Below are positions 32,880-44,079 of a DNA stretch of 64,000 bases, piece after piece (position 1 is the first letter of the stretch; each line of letters opens with the position of its first letter). The notes beneath the pieces were generated by a model. It was not told where the DNA came from. It made no database searches and saw only the letters and a list, made by a program, of their open reading frames with translations. Where the stretch lies: NCBI GenBank assembly GCA_013398015.1, contig VZRR01010835.1:1-64000 (forward strand), read 5' to 3'. This DNA is from Oreocharis arfaki. Taxonomy: Eukaryota > Chordata > Aves > Passeriformes > Paramythiidae. The position numbers were made by a program, and so were the translations under genes.

Positions 32880-33220
32880 TGACTCTACAGTGCAGAAATT
32901 AGAAGGAATTACTGATGAGAAAAGGGAGGAGAGATGTGATGTCATTTGTTGCAGTGCTTGGTGTTGCTTAGCTGCTGCAGCTTTCCCTGGGAGCGCAGCG
33001 GGGGCTTCTTGGGACANCCCGGGTACCAGGGGGGCAGGGAGAGCACATGGGCAAATGGTTTCAGGGCACAGGGGTGCTACATGGGCAGAGTTAGGATACA
33101 GGAACCAATAGGGAGAACTCGAGGAGTGGCCAGGACTAGGGGCAGGGGAAGGGGGAAGACTCCATGGAGAGAGCAGGAAGCCATCAGTAAGAGGGGGTAC
33201 AGTGCCACAGTCATTTAATC
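32880..33220. other. G-rich stretch with one ambiguous base
   Basis: Locally G-rich on the plus strand (CAGGGGGGCAGGGAGAG-type runs). One N at 33017. ORFs here read through the N and have no recognisable product. It may be a degraded retroelement; not identified. Confidence 0.45.
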
Positions 33221-33764
33221 CAAACACTTGATAAAAAATATACCTCATGGGAATAGAAACTTTGGTAGGGATGTAAACACAAATTTTTAAGGTTACTTAC
33301 AAAGATGTTTCTCAGATTATGCAAAGAGAGAGATTATGAAGAGAAAAAAGCTGAATTCTAATCTTGGCCTGGAAAGTAAGACTTAGCTGAACATATCACA
33401 ACAGGACATTGCTGATGGGAACGAGCATGAAGAACATGGATAACAGAGTGCAATCCCCTTTCTCTGCCCAGTCTGAAGAACAGTTATTTTTCTGGCAATG
33501 CTTACGTAGGTTAGAAATATTATAGAGGAAAAAGTATTTCATAACAACTCCGTAAGAGATGTTTGCTGTAGACAAATAGCTTAATAAAAATGTTAAACCA
33601 AAAGCAGGTTCAGCAGATAAGTGATAATATCTTCTCTGTACTTTCCCAAGACAGAGACCAGACTAAAGTTTCCAGTTCAGAATCGTGCTTCACCAATGTT
33701 GCATTAAGTGCTGCTGTAGCCCAGCAGCAGTCCTTAGACACAAAGAATCTTTATTTTTCCAGCT

Positions 33765-34085
33765 GTAATGGGTTCAGCTTGGCTGACTGCAACCCCTCAG
33801 CCAGCAGCGCTCTCGCTCCCCCTCCTCAACAGGATGTTTCTCCCTCCTCTCTCTAACTGCTACACAGCATTTTAGCCTTTCTTAAATATAATTCCAAATA
33901 CATGAATATATTTCCAAGCCACCAGTGTGGCTGATGGGCTCAGCTGTGTGCTGTGGTAGGTCTGGAGCCAGCTGGCAGTGGCTGTGTCTGGCACAGGGCT
34001 GTCCAAGCCCCTTCTTACAGAGGCCCCCCTGCAGCTCCCCTGCTACCCAAATCTTACCGTGTAAACCCACACACCTATACGTACA
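33765..34085 (+). mobile_element. ERVL-like LTR fragment
   Basis: Resembles avian endogenous-retrovirus LTRs I recall: a 'ggttcagc-ttggctg' start, 'cctcagccagc...gctctcgctccccctcctcaac', and later 'ctcagctgtgtgctgtgg' and 'gcccccctgcag...ctacccaaatcttaccgtgtaaaccca'. No internal gag/pol sequence seen next to it. It is an old, non-coding relic. Confidence 0.65.
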
Positions 34086-34089
34086 TCTC

Positions 34090-35855
34090 TGTAATCAGAA
34101 ACATCTCTTTACCATCTCAGAGGGCCATATGATTAATAGAAGATCTTCTAGTATTTTAAGCCAGACTGAACATGCTTGTCTGTAAACTAACAATGCAAAC
34201 AGGCATTTACTCTGAAGGTATTGAATCCAAATGCTAAACACCGTCTGACAAGAGGGAGATGTTCCTCTGTAAATCACCCATCATTCAAAAAAGGTGCTTA
34301 AAATAACAAAAATGATAAAGAAATGGTCAGACTTTGATGTAGATTTATTTCAAAGTGTTCAACATAGCTCAGGATATTACAGAAATGGAAAGACTGAGAC
34401 AGGCACATGAGCTCTTGAAGAAGACTATTATAATAAAATAAAATGTAAATCATACTTCTAGGCATCACCTGCTAAATTAGTGTCTTCTGTTACTGTTACA
34501 TGCATCTGGGAGCAAACTCTTCCCTTTCTTTGCAAGAAATTTATGGGAATACAGATATGTCAAAGAAAAGCCTGTTCTTCAACTCTTTCATCTCATTTCC
34601 TAAATTTGGTGGGTTTTTTATTTTGTTTTGTCACCACAGGAATGTTTCAGATTGAGCCATCCAAATCAAAGCAAAACATATTCCTGAACTGACTGATGTT
34701 GTATTAGATTTTACTTTGCTACTACTTATACGAATGACGGTATTTATTATACACAAATCTATATCAAACACACAGAATATGAATGGAAGTACAGATTACA
34801 AAACATGGATTATCCGAGTCTTAATAGGAGCTACTTCGTAGCTGTCCTAGAAAAAACTTCTGCTTTGGTTGAAACTGCCATTTTCATGTCATGACCCTGC
34901 ACTTGTCAAGTCTCTCTCATGGATGCTAGTATGTGGAACTGAGCCAAAATAAACTGCAAACACAAAAAGAATGATTTTTAACTGAGGGGACAGTGTACTT
35001 GAAAAGAGCAATTCACCTCATCCTATATTGGGATGACTAGGTGACTTTTTCATGAAAGGTGCAGGCAATAATTCAGTAATTCTGAACTAACAGAATTTGG
35101 TTTTATGAAGCTAAACAGTATTTATATAATCCTGTACGTTATCTTGACTCCGATTATATAAATAATATTAAAGTAGGCTGGCAAACAAAGCACACCTGGA
35201 TGAACTTGGAAGTGATTGATGCTTAACTTACGGCTTTACCCTCACAATAAATTCTCTAATTGACTAAGGAGGTGTATCCTCTTTGTGTGATTACTGAGAA
35301 ACTCCCATACAATCTGGCAACTCCCATTTCACAAAGCAAATGTAAAAAATATAAAAGGAGTCTGATGTGAACAGAAGATTAGTGCATACTACTGAGTCAT
35401 GAGCGTGAGTTAGGTAAGACCACATGCACAGTCTACACGAGACTTAAGAAAAAGCTCTCTAGTTTGATTAGTTGGAAGAGAGCAAAATAGTGACAAGGAT
35501 ACATAGTGAAAATTGAAAGAATAGAAGACTTCAGTTTCTAACTCTCAACACAATCCATGTCAGATATTTGCTTTCAGTCCAAGACTTGTATGTCAGAACA
35601 AGAACAGCCTAAATACTGTCATTTGGATTAAAAGAAAGAAAAAAAGCACTTTGTATCTTTCATTGACACCATTCATATTCTCATTTATTATTACCCCATG
35701 TAGTAATCAAATGCATTTCACAAAAGCTACTTCCTGTCTAGAACTCTGTCAATACAAAAATCACTAAATAACATCAGTAAAAATTTGCAAAAAAACAACA
35801 GCTATTAAAAAAAAAACCCAACAAACTGAAAAAAAACGTTCAGTACTGTAAAATG
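34090..35855. other. AT-rich sequence between two LTR-like pieces
   Basis: About 1.8 kb with no retroviral reading frame and no recognised gene. It separates two ERVL-like LTR pieces of the same orientation. Confidence 0.5.
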
Positions 35856-35859
35856 CCAT

Positions 35860-36245
35860 GAACCAACAGAAAAGCAGGACTACCTTACATGCAATGGTTA
35901 CTCAGCAAGACAAAATGCCAGCACTTCAAATGTGGCCCTCCCTTTTTTTCTTCTTCCCCCAGCTTTATATTGCTGAGCACGAAGCCATACAGTCTGGAAC
36001 ATCCCTTTGGTCAGCTGGAGTCAGCTGTCCTGGCTGTGTCCCCTCACAACTCCTTGTGCACCCCCAGCCTCCTCACTGATGGGGTGAAAAGCAGAAAAGA
36101 CCTGGACTCTGTGTAAGCCCTGCTCAGGGATAACTATAACATCCCTGTGTTATCAACTGTTTTCAGCACAGATCCTGAACACAGCCCCATACCAACTACT
36201 ATCAAGAAAATTCAGACTGTCCCAGCCAAAACCAGCACAATTCCC
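35860..36245 (+). mobile_element. ERVL-like LTR 3' fragment
   Basis: Very similar to the 3' part of avian ERVL-type LTRs as I recall them: 'cccccagctttatat', 'atccctttggtcagctgg', 'tcagctgtcctggctgtgtccc', 'actccttgtgcacccccagcct', 'catccctgtgttatcaac', ending 'cccagccaaaaccagcaca'. Probably a solo or broken LTR; no protein-coding content. Confidence 0.8.
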
Positions 36246-36249
36246 TGGG

Positions 36250-39200
36250 AACCTTTATCTTGATTCTGTGGAAAACCTAATGAAAAGATTCATAAGATCA
36301 TGAGCACTGCTAGTCGCAAACACATTTCTGTGAGACACTGCCTGATCTCTCTCTGCTTCCCCAGTCCCATGGCTGCGTTTGCAAACCCCTCTGTAACACC
36401 TCACAGAGGCACAGTGCTAGAAAGGACAATTAGACCTAGAGCACCCACAGGCCCAGCACCTCTATCAATATGTTATACACCAAATTCAGTTAAGTTGACA
36501 AAGCTTTCTATTACGAGTCAAAGGCTTATCTTTGCGGGATGTAAATTGTTCAGCTACTGAAACAGCAGGGTCAAGGAGGCATTTTTAGCTACATTATCAA
36601 CATTTTTTTAAAGTTTTTTTTTTTTTGCTGGGTAGATTCTCAAATTCTACAGCAATACACTGATAGCAATGATAATTTATTTTTTCTTTAATTGCTATGG
36701 GTTGGTGTAATTTGGGGAGATTTGTTTTGTTTTGTTTTTCTTGCCCATGGAAATTAGCTAAGAACAAGATTTTCAATCAGGCAGAGACTACCAGAGCAAG
36801 TGTTGGAAATCTGAGTATGAAGCACTGAGAATTGGGTTGGCAATGTGTTCTTGTGGAGACTTGCCTGCTACAGGTAGGAAGGGAGATATGAGATGGCTTA
36901 ATAATGCTTTAATTTACATAATTCAACACCTATAGGAGTAATAAAGCCATTAATTGCAGATTAATATTTAACTCTAAAAATAAGAGATACCCATGAACAA
37001 ATCAATCAAAATAAGGAGTGATCTCATAGCTGATTGCAGGCACCATGCTAAAGACTCAAATAGTTGAATAGTGCAAACCAGAACAAACCTAAAAGGACTA
37101 GGAATGAGAACAAAAAACAGCATGGCCAAACAGAGCAGTTATAGAGGCAGAATAACATATTACCATAAACTAAAGTAAAAAGAGATTTTAGAATAAATTG
37201 ATAAACTGAACAGTAAACAAACTTCCAAGACTGGATGGCATTCCTTAAGTGTTCTAAAGATGCTCAAGTACAAAACTGCTAAATTTCAACAGTTGTTGCA
37301 GGTCCCATGGGTATCAACTTTTCTAGATATTTAAACAAGCTGTAGGAAAGTAAGTTGTCACAACAGACAGAAATAACTGATGGGCTCTGTCAAGGTTTAA
37401 GAGCAGAGAACTATGAAGCTACCCCATTTGTTAAGAGCTAAGATTATCCAGGAGAGCCAAAACTAAGCTGAAAGAGAACTGCAGAACTAGCCTGCAACAC
37501 TGAGAGGGTAAAAACCAAGAGATTAAATTTAGTGACTACCTGTATAAAGTGTGAATTCAAAAAAAGAATTCCAGTGTGTCCACGCTGTCTTCTCATCCTT
37601 CCTTCTCACAGACAGTCTTCTTATAGGCTGTCTTCCTTTCTACAGACACACAAAGGGCACAATGTTAGTTACCAGCTGCCAAGAAAAATATCTTGAAACC
37701 AACGTGACAAGTATCAAACAATAACACCTAAGCGACCAGTGACATTCAAAATGTTCATAGAGTGTTATTAAAGGCATAGAGAACAAAACACAAAGTAACA
37801 CTGTAATGTTCTATACTGCATTCACGGAGGGACCACCACATTTTAAAAAAACCAAAAAACCACCAACAAAACTCTTATTCTGGTCATTCCATTCCAAGAA
37901 GCATATTTTCTTACTATGGAAGGTCAGAATGCTCACCTGTAAAGTTCTAGTGATGATCTATTAACCACTTATAAGGACCTTGGATGTCTTCAGATGCCTC
38001 TCATTGATTGAAAACGAACACCTACGGACACGGATGACTACGGCTGTCTGTATTCTCCTACACACTTTTTCTATTGCTAAGTGTACATTTTATATGTGAA
38101 GTGCCACTGAGTGTGGGTTACACCATTAAAAATCAGTGATTTTCAGAACTAGACCCAGAACTAGATGATGGTGATAGGAATGTGAATGTGTATGAAAGGA
38201 AGTGTGTATGTGTGTAAGCATTGGAAGAAGTGGCAGAACTGGGAGTGAAAGAATAGCCCAAAATTATGATTAAGACACTGTTTCCAAGACACTGCTCCCA
38301 GGGATAAAGCGGAACTGTGTTGTTTACATCCAGGAAAAAAGGGCCTGCACTCTGCCAAGACACAGCACACATGACTTGACAGTGGAAGACCTGCATCCTG
38401 AAATCAGGACAATGGAAATGTCACATGTCACATATTCCATTCCTTTTCCATTAGTTCACCAAGAAAACAGACTAAAGACACATAACTTAAATGAGGGAAA
38501 ACAGACAATAAACAGTAATCAGATCTAAGATTTCAGAAAGATGCAATAAGCCATATTCTGTGGCAAATGGCCATGTCTTAACAGCCAGAGACTACAAAAA
38601 GATACACAGATCTGTAAAGAATACTTTGTCACCACCAATCAAGGAAAAATAATAAGTGCAATGGACATTGACAGCAATGTCTCTTGTCCTCTACTTTGCA
38701 CACCAACAATCCTGGCCAAACCTGGCAACCCAAGCTCGATGCTTGCAAATACGTGGGTGCTCAAGGGCAATTAAGTGAAATTCAGGAGAGAAGGAATGAA
38801 GAGGATAAAATAAACTCATTTAGAAGTTTTGTAAATAAGAATCCCTCTCCTTTCCCAAAAGATTCCACACATAGTTTTATTACAAATGCTTTCTTACAGG
38901 GGATATGCCAGTGATTACTAACTGATTGGGCAGGGTGGGGAAGGGCATGAGTTATGAAGATAATTTATTATTATATTTGATATAGAGGCAGAAAGAGGAG
39001 CATAATTGTGCACATCCTCCATATTATTTATTCACTACCTAAAGCTCAACTACACCTTCAGATTGAGTTTTGAGTTTCTTATGCTTACTGTGTTTTTCTC
39101 ATGCTTTGAATATGTTTCCTAGAATAAACACTTGAACTCCTGACCTGAGGTGCTAAAGAAGAAGCTAAGTAAGGCACTGTTTAAGGGGACATGACCACAG

Positions 39201-39505
39201 TTCCCTTTGGGCATTTCTGTCATTCACTTCCGATTCAGAGATTATAAATATGGTGCAATTTACCTCTACAGGACAAATAAACATGCAGTTAATGACTGAC
39301 TATCAAGGGAAGGAGGAAATCGAGTAGTTTTACGCATGGTAAATCTCACTGATCATACACTACTGATCATCCACTGAATATACAACCAGCAACATATCCA
39401 TGGAAAGTTACTTTTTATTACAAATTATTTACACATTCCTGTCGTTCTTGTTACATATTCCCTACCTTTTGCCCTGGCCATGGTGCTGAACACTAACAAG
39501 AGCTT
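36250..39505. other. Intergenic, nothing recognised
   Basis: About 3.3 kb of AT-rich sequence with short homopolymer runs (T-tract near 36600-36630) and no supported gene. Confidence 0.5.
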
Positions 39506-39510
39506 GGGCA

Positions 39511-39857
39511 AATCATGGACTCATGGAATGGGTGGGTTGGAAGGGACTTCAAAGATCATGCACTTCTAATCCCCCTGCCATGGACAGGAATACCCTTCAC
39601 TAGACGAGGTTATTTAGAGCCCCATCCAGCCTGGCCTTGAATACCTCCGGGGATGGGAAGTGCCCAGCCTATCTAAGCAAACTGTTCCAGTGCCTCGCTG
39701 CCCTCACAGTAAAAATTCTTTCCTAATATCTAATATAGAACTACCCTCCTTCAGGTTTAGGCCATTCCCCCTTGTTCTATCACTACATGCCCTTGTGAAC
39801 AGTCCCATTCCAGTCTTCTTCTAAGGCCCCTTTACATACTGGAAGGCTGCTATCAGG
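39511..39857 (-). mobile_element. CR1 LINE 3' fragment, antisense orientation
   Basis: Begins on the plus strand with the inverted CR1 end (AATCATGGACTCATGGAATG, then 'ggttggaagggacttcaaagatcat') and continues with inverted CR1 3' sequence: 'catccagcctggccttgaatacctcc', 'ttccagtgcctc', 'tactggaaggctgctat'. Confidence 0.92.
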
Positions 39858-39859
39858 TG

Positions 39860-42360
39860 AGTGCAGACCAGTCTCACAGTTGTGCCCAACTTAAAAACTC
39901 ACACACAAGGCGAATACTCTCCAGAAAGGATGTCTAGTCAGCAAATCATTTTTTCAAACTACCTTAAAAGGTTTTTGCATTTTGGGGGTGGTTTTCCTAC
40001 CCAAGTGTATGCTTTCAAGAGTCCATTTCAGCATCTTTGAAAAAAAAAAAAAGTGAGAAAATAAAGAACCATTTATTTTGAACATCTAACTGCTGTGCAT
40101 GTATACTGCTAAGCAGACACATACTCTGTTCTTGCAGGCTTACCTTTTCTCTCCTTCTCCTGACTACTTCCTCCACTTCTGCCTTTTCCTATGTTGCATG
40201 GATAATCAAAAGCGCACTGACCTCCTCTTAACATGTAACTGACATTTTCCCTAAAGTAGGATGGAATTTTGTGTCTAGAGCTACTACAGCGATTCCTGTT
40301 AGCACAGTGATTTCTGCTCAGTCGTAGACACTGCTCAGTGCAGAGAAAAAAATAATCTGAATTTCTCTTTGGGGTTTAAAGAAAATAAATGTATTTTGTA
40401 GGAAGGGAAAAGCACACCAATATTCAGCACTTTCTCCCAGGATTGGACTTGTGAAATGAAAGCCCCAGTTAGCCCCGCAATTGGAACACTAACTAATCCT
40501 CTCACTCTGAAGGCTTGACTGCTTATTCCTGTCTCTTCCATCTTCACAGTGAGATGTTATGTAATACATGGGTACCTGGTAGGCTTCTCTTACAGAGCTC
40601 ATTTCTCAGACAAGACTTGTCCTCTCACCTCTATTTACCTACTTTATTTAAAAGCATCCTTTTTACAAACCAGACTGCTAATGTACACAATCATTTTATA
40701 GACGCTGGTGCTAGATCTTTCGTACATAAGAGTTACTTCAAACTATAGGAAAAAAAGGCTGTCTGACAAATAAAAGCCACATTAAGAAAGACTGAATATA
40801 AAACCATATTTGATCAATTAAGCACATATTGGTATTTCCTGTCAAAGAATACAGACAAATGTGATTGAAAGGTATTCTGTAATTTATCTGAATGCAGACG
40901 CACACAGCTCTTTTTATCATCTCTGCTTTTTGCAAACATGCTGAAGCTACTTCCTGAAGTATACTTTTTATTTTCTTAAATCTAGACATAATTTACTCAA
41001 ATGATGGCATTTCCAGAAGCTTCCACTGCATAGTCTCATTCTCTTATTTTTGAACTCCAGAGAAAATTTTTATTGCATTTCTTGACATCTATAGGCTTTG
41101 GGTAAGTGTGAGCAAGTGTTAAATTTCCCATGGTAACTATCTACGACTCCAATTTTTCCTTATTCGTGAGTTAATCATGGTGGTACAATGAATAGTAATG
41201 CCTTTCTTAAAAGTATGGCCATCTTTAGGGTGTAATGAACATACACATTTTGACAGTAGCAAATAACATATATTGTTAATACCTGCAGTGCAGTAGATTG
41301 TCAAGGACAAATTAATATTCCCCATCAAAAGGTAGAGGAAATATGATAATGAATGAACTACAATGGGATAATTATTATTAGAGAAAACCCCAAACATATA
41401 TGACATATAGACCGACCCGTTTGGTACCATTAATACCAAGTGTCTTCTAGCACTTTGTATTGATCTCAATTTTTAAAGCAATAATTGAGTGGCAGGCAGA
41501 GTTTAAGAGGTAATAAATAAGAGCACATCATTACAGCTTAGTCTCTTCCTCTTCTATGCCATCTTAAAGTCACAGATAATTCACCACACACGCAGGTTGA
41601 AAAGAAACCTTCCCAAATAACCGCAGCTTTTCTAGTGATCAGACAGAAAATTAAGAATGATTGGAAAAAGGGTAAAAGATCAATAGTGAGAAGAGGAAAA
41701 GGGTAAAAGATAAATACATAAGAAGCAAAAGCATGGAGACTGAAAGAGGTGTCATGATTTGCCTAGTACCATACACTTTAGACCACTGATTTTCTCAATT
41801 GTTTATAGTATTTAGATGTTCTTTAGATCTTGGCCAGAAATTGAAAAACAACTGAGATAATGGTACTGAGGTTAAATCACTACAGCTTTAGTAGTACACA
41901 TATGAAAGTACTGTGTTCTTTCTAGTGTCTATAGGCAGACATTCATCTGACTCAAATCATAATCAAATGCATCAATAATTTCCATATTTTTTCATCAGTG
42001 CCAGTGGTCATTCTGCATCAGCAAAGCTGAGATGAGACAGGGTGTTGAAGCACAAACAGGCACTGACTCAAAGTGTCACAGAGCCAAAGTGTCGACATTT
42101 ATTCCATTCCTTAAGTACTGAAGTAATATTTCAAATAAAAAATGCATACTCCACACCATGTTTCAGTGCATACACTTCAGAACAGTGAAAATTAGAAAAT
42201 AATTACCAGCTCTGTGCACTGAGTGTGCTTTTAATCTCACAGATACAGCTGCTGCTTGTACAACTATCTCACCAAACACAGTAACTCTATCCTAAACAAA
42301 GGATTTCTGCCTTTCAGAACTCCATTGTAATAAGCTGCACTACCATGCAGCTCAAGTGAA
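39860..42360. other. Intergenic, nothing recognised
   Basis: AT-rich. A repeated motif GGAAAA(A)GGGTAAAAGAT occurs at about 41663 and 41695. No gene supported. Confidence 0.5.
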
Positions 42361-42366
42361 TGATAT

Positions 42367-42372
42367 TTTATT
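42367..42372 (-). terminator. Candidate polyadenylation signal (AATAAA)
   Basis: A minus-strand AATAAA about 600 bases downstream of the stop of the unidentified gene's last exon (42968-43145). It is the first canonical hexamer I noticed downstream; chance occurrence is possible in AT-rich DNA. Confidence 0.35.
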
Positions 42373-42967
42373 CATCACAACACAGATACATGCCTTCAGT
42401 TTATCGGACATAACATGCTTATTTTTCCTTTACTGGATTTGTGGAGGAAAGCATGTCTAAAATTGAATCACTTTGGTACAGAAAACTCAGACTAGCTTTG
42501 CGGAAAAACAGGGAAGAGAAGCTGAATGTTCTGAAGAAGTAGTTTTAAATTCTCCAGATGCTGCAGATGCTGTAGTCATGAGATTCTAAAAATTAAAACT
42601 CTTTTTACAACAGAGAAAGAACAGCAGTCATTAAAGAGGTGCCTGGCCCAAGATAAACACACAGTAAGGACACTTATTATTTCATCTCCGCCCAATTTCC
42701 AAAAGGAACAAACAATACACGTTCCAGTGTATCAGGAGGAGCTGAGGAATTAACAACAGCTGCTCGCCACAGCTGATAAAAAAATAACAATGATGAGAGT
42801 GCCTGTATGAGGAGTTTGCACCCATCTTTACATTTGTGACTTGACTTATGGCAAGTTCCTGGTTCAAGGAAATGAAGTTCCGGTTTTTTAAACAAATGCT
42901 CTTCTTAAAACTACAAATATAGGATTCTATTAACCATTTCCTAAGAAATCAGCCTCTTCCTGCAACT

Positions 42968-43145
42968 TTAATAAAGACAGTCCTCATACATGCTAATACG
43001 TTGTGTTTGTATGCAGCAGAGCAGATCAATGAATTTTGACTGTGACTGTAGGTAAAATGCCATGTATTCTGTTGCACGTGGTATTTTGTTACAATCATCC
43101 CACTGAAATGAAGTGGCTGTTAAAGCATCTGGATTGAAGGCAGGA
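42968..43145 (-). CDS. Unidentified gene, terminal coding exon
   Basis: Acceptor with a clear pyrimidine tract, ATTCTGTTTGTAG|TCCTGCC. The reading frame continues 58 codons to a TAA stop. The exon supplies the last base of a His codon split with the exon at 44017-44078. Residues include PAFNPDALTATSFQWDDCN, KIPRATEYMAFYLQSQSKF and the C-terminus RISMYEDCLY. I do not recognise the protein. No transmembrane segment or signal peptide is visible in this piece. Phase agreement plus good splice sites make it a likely real exon; evidence of expression is needed. Confidence 0.65.
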
Positions 43146-44016
43146 CTACAAACAGAATTTTGAAACATGAAGGAAAAAAAAAAGCCCAAACAGTATTGTT
43201 TAGCTTTGTTCACTAGAATAATGAATTGACCACTTGAATATATCTCACTTTAATGCCTATCTACTTTCCTTCAAAGAACATTCAAAGATCCAGCTCTCCC
43301 ATTCTATAGCAGTAGCATAGATCAGTCCACCCACACATGAACCTGTTGGGCTAAGCACTGAACAACCTCTCCTTCAATTATATTCTTCAACTCAAAGATT
43401 TTTTAATTCAATGTTAAAGTCAATGGCATTCACACAGGGGTAACATTTTCATTACAAATGTGAATTTCTTAACCTTTAGGTTAAGAACTATCACCACTGT
43501 GTAAAAAATTCCTTTGTACATTCCAAATAATGGAGCAAAAATCTTATCTTTTTAGAACAAACTAACTTAACCAAGTTGGAGTGAATGCTGTATTTTAGTT
43601 GGATCTAGCTAATGCAGTTTAGCTGTTGTGGCCAAGACTGATAGCTGAGAAATTGCATAAAATACTCAGGATGAATATAGTAAGAGAAGAAAACTGGAAA
43701 TCTAAGGCCATGTAAGGAGCTTTGGTAGAAATCTCCATAACAAAAATATAGTGTATTTTGAAACTTCTCACATTTTATACAAAAAGAAGATTTGGCATTT
43801 GGGGTAGTAACTTTTTGGCAACAACAGATTTTCTTGACAAGCTATACTCTGATTCTACCATTTTTTTTCACCAGTTCAAAAAAACCCCAAAACTGTTTGA
43901 ATGATTTCAAATCATTCTTCAATAGAACTTGAGAGAGCATAACAGATAATTCCGAGTGTTTGCATGCAATGTAATTAAATACCCACAAAAAAGGACAAGA
44001 GTAAAGTAAAACTTAC

Positions 44017-44078
44017 TGTTCCACAGCGATGGCTCTGTTGAAGTCCCACTCAGGTGGAACACAGTTGTTTTTAACCAT
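44017..44078 (-). CDS. Unidentified gene, internal (or first coding) exon
   Basis: Acceptor AAATTTTCAG|ATGGTT and a consensus donor AACA|GTAAGT enclose 62 bases: MVKNNCVPPEWDFNRAIAVE plus two bases of the next codon. Those two bases join exactly with the exon at 42968-43145. The first codon is ATG, so it could be the first coding exon of a short product of 79 residues in two exons, or an internal exon following 56433-56585. Not recognised. Confidence 0.68.
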
Positions 44079-44079
44079 C

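Noticed and set aside
32844..33248. 134-codon minus-strand ORF through the N
   Set aside because: Pro/Ser-rich translation of a low-complexity G-rich stretch with an ambiguous base; no support.
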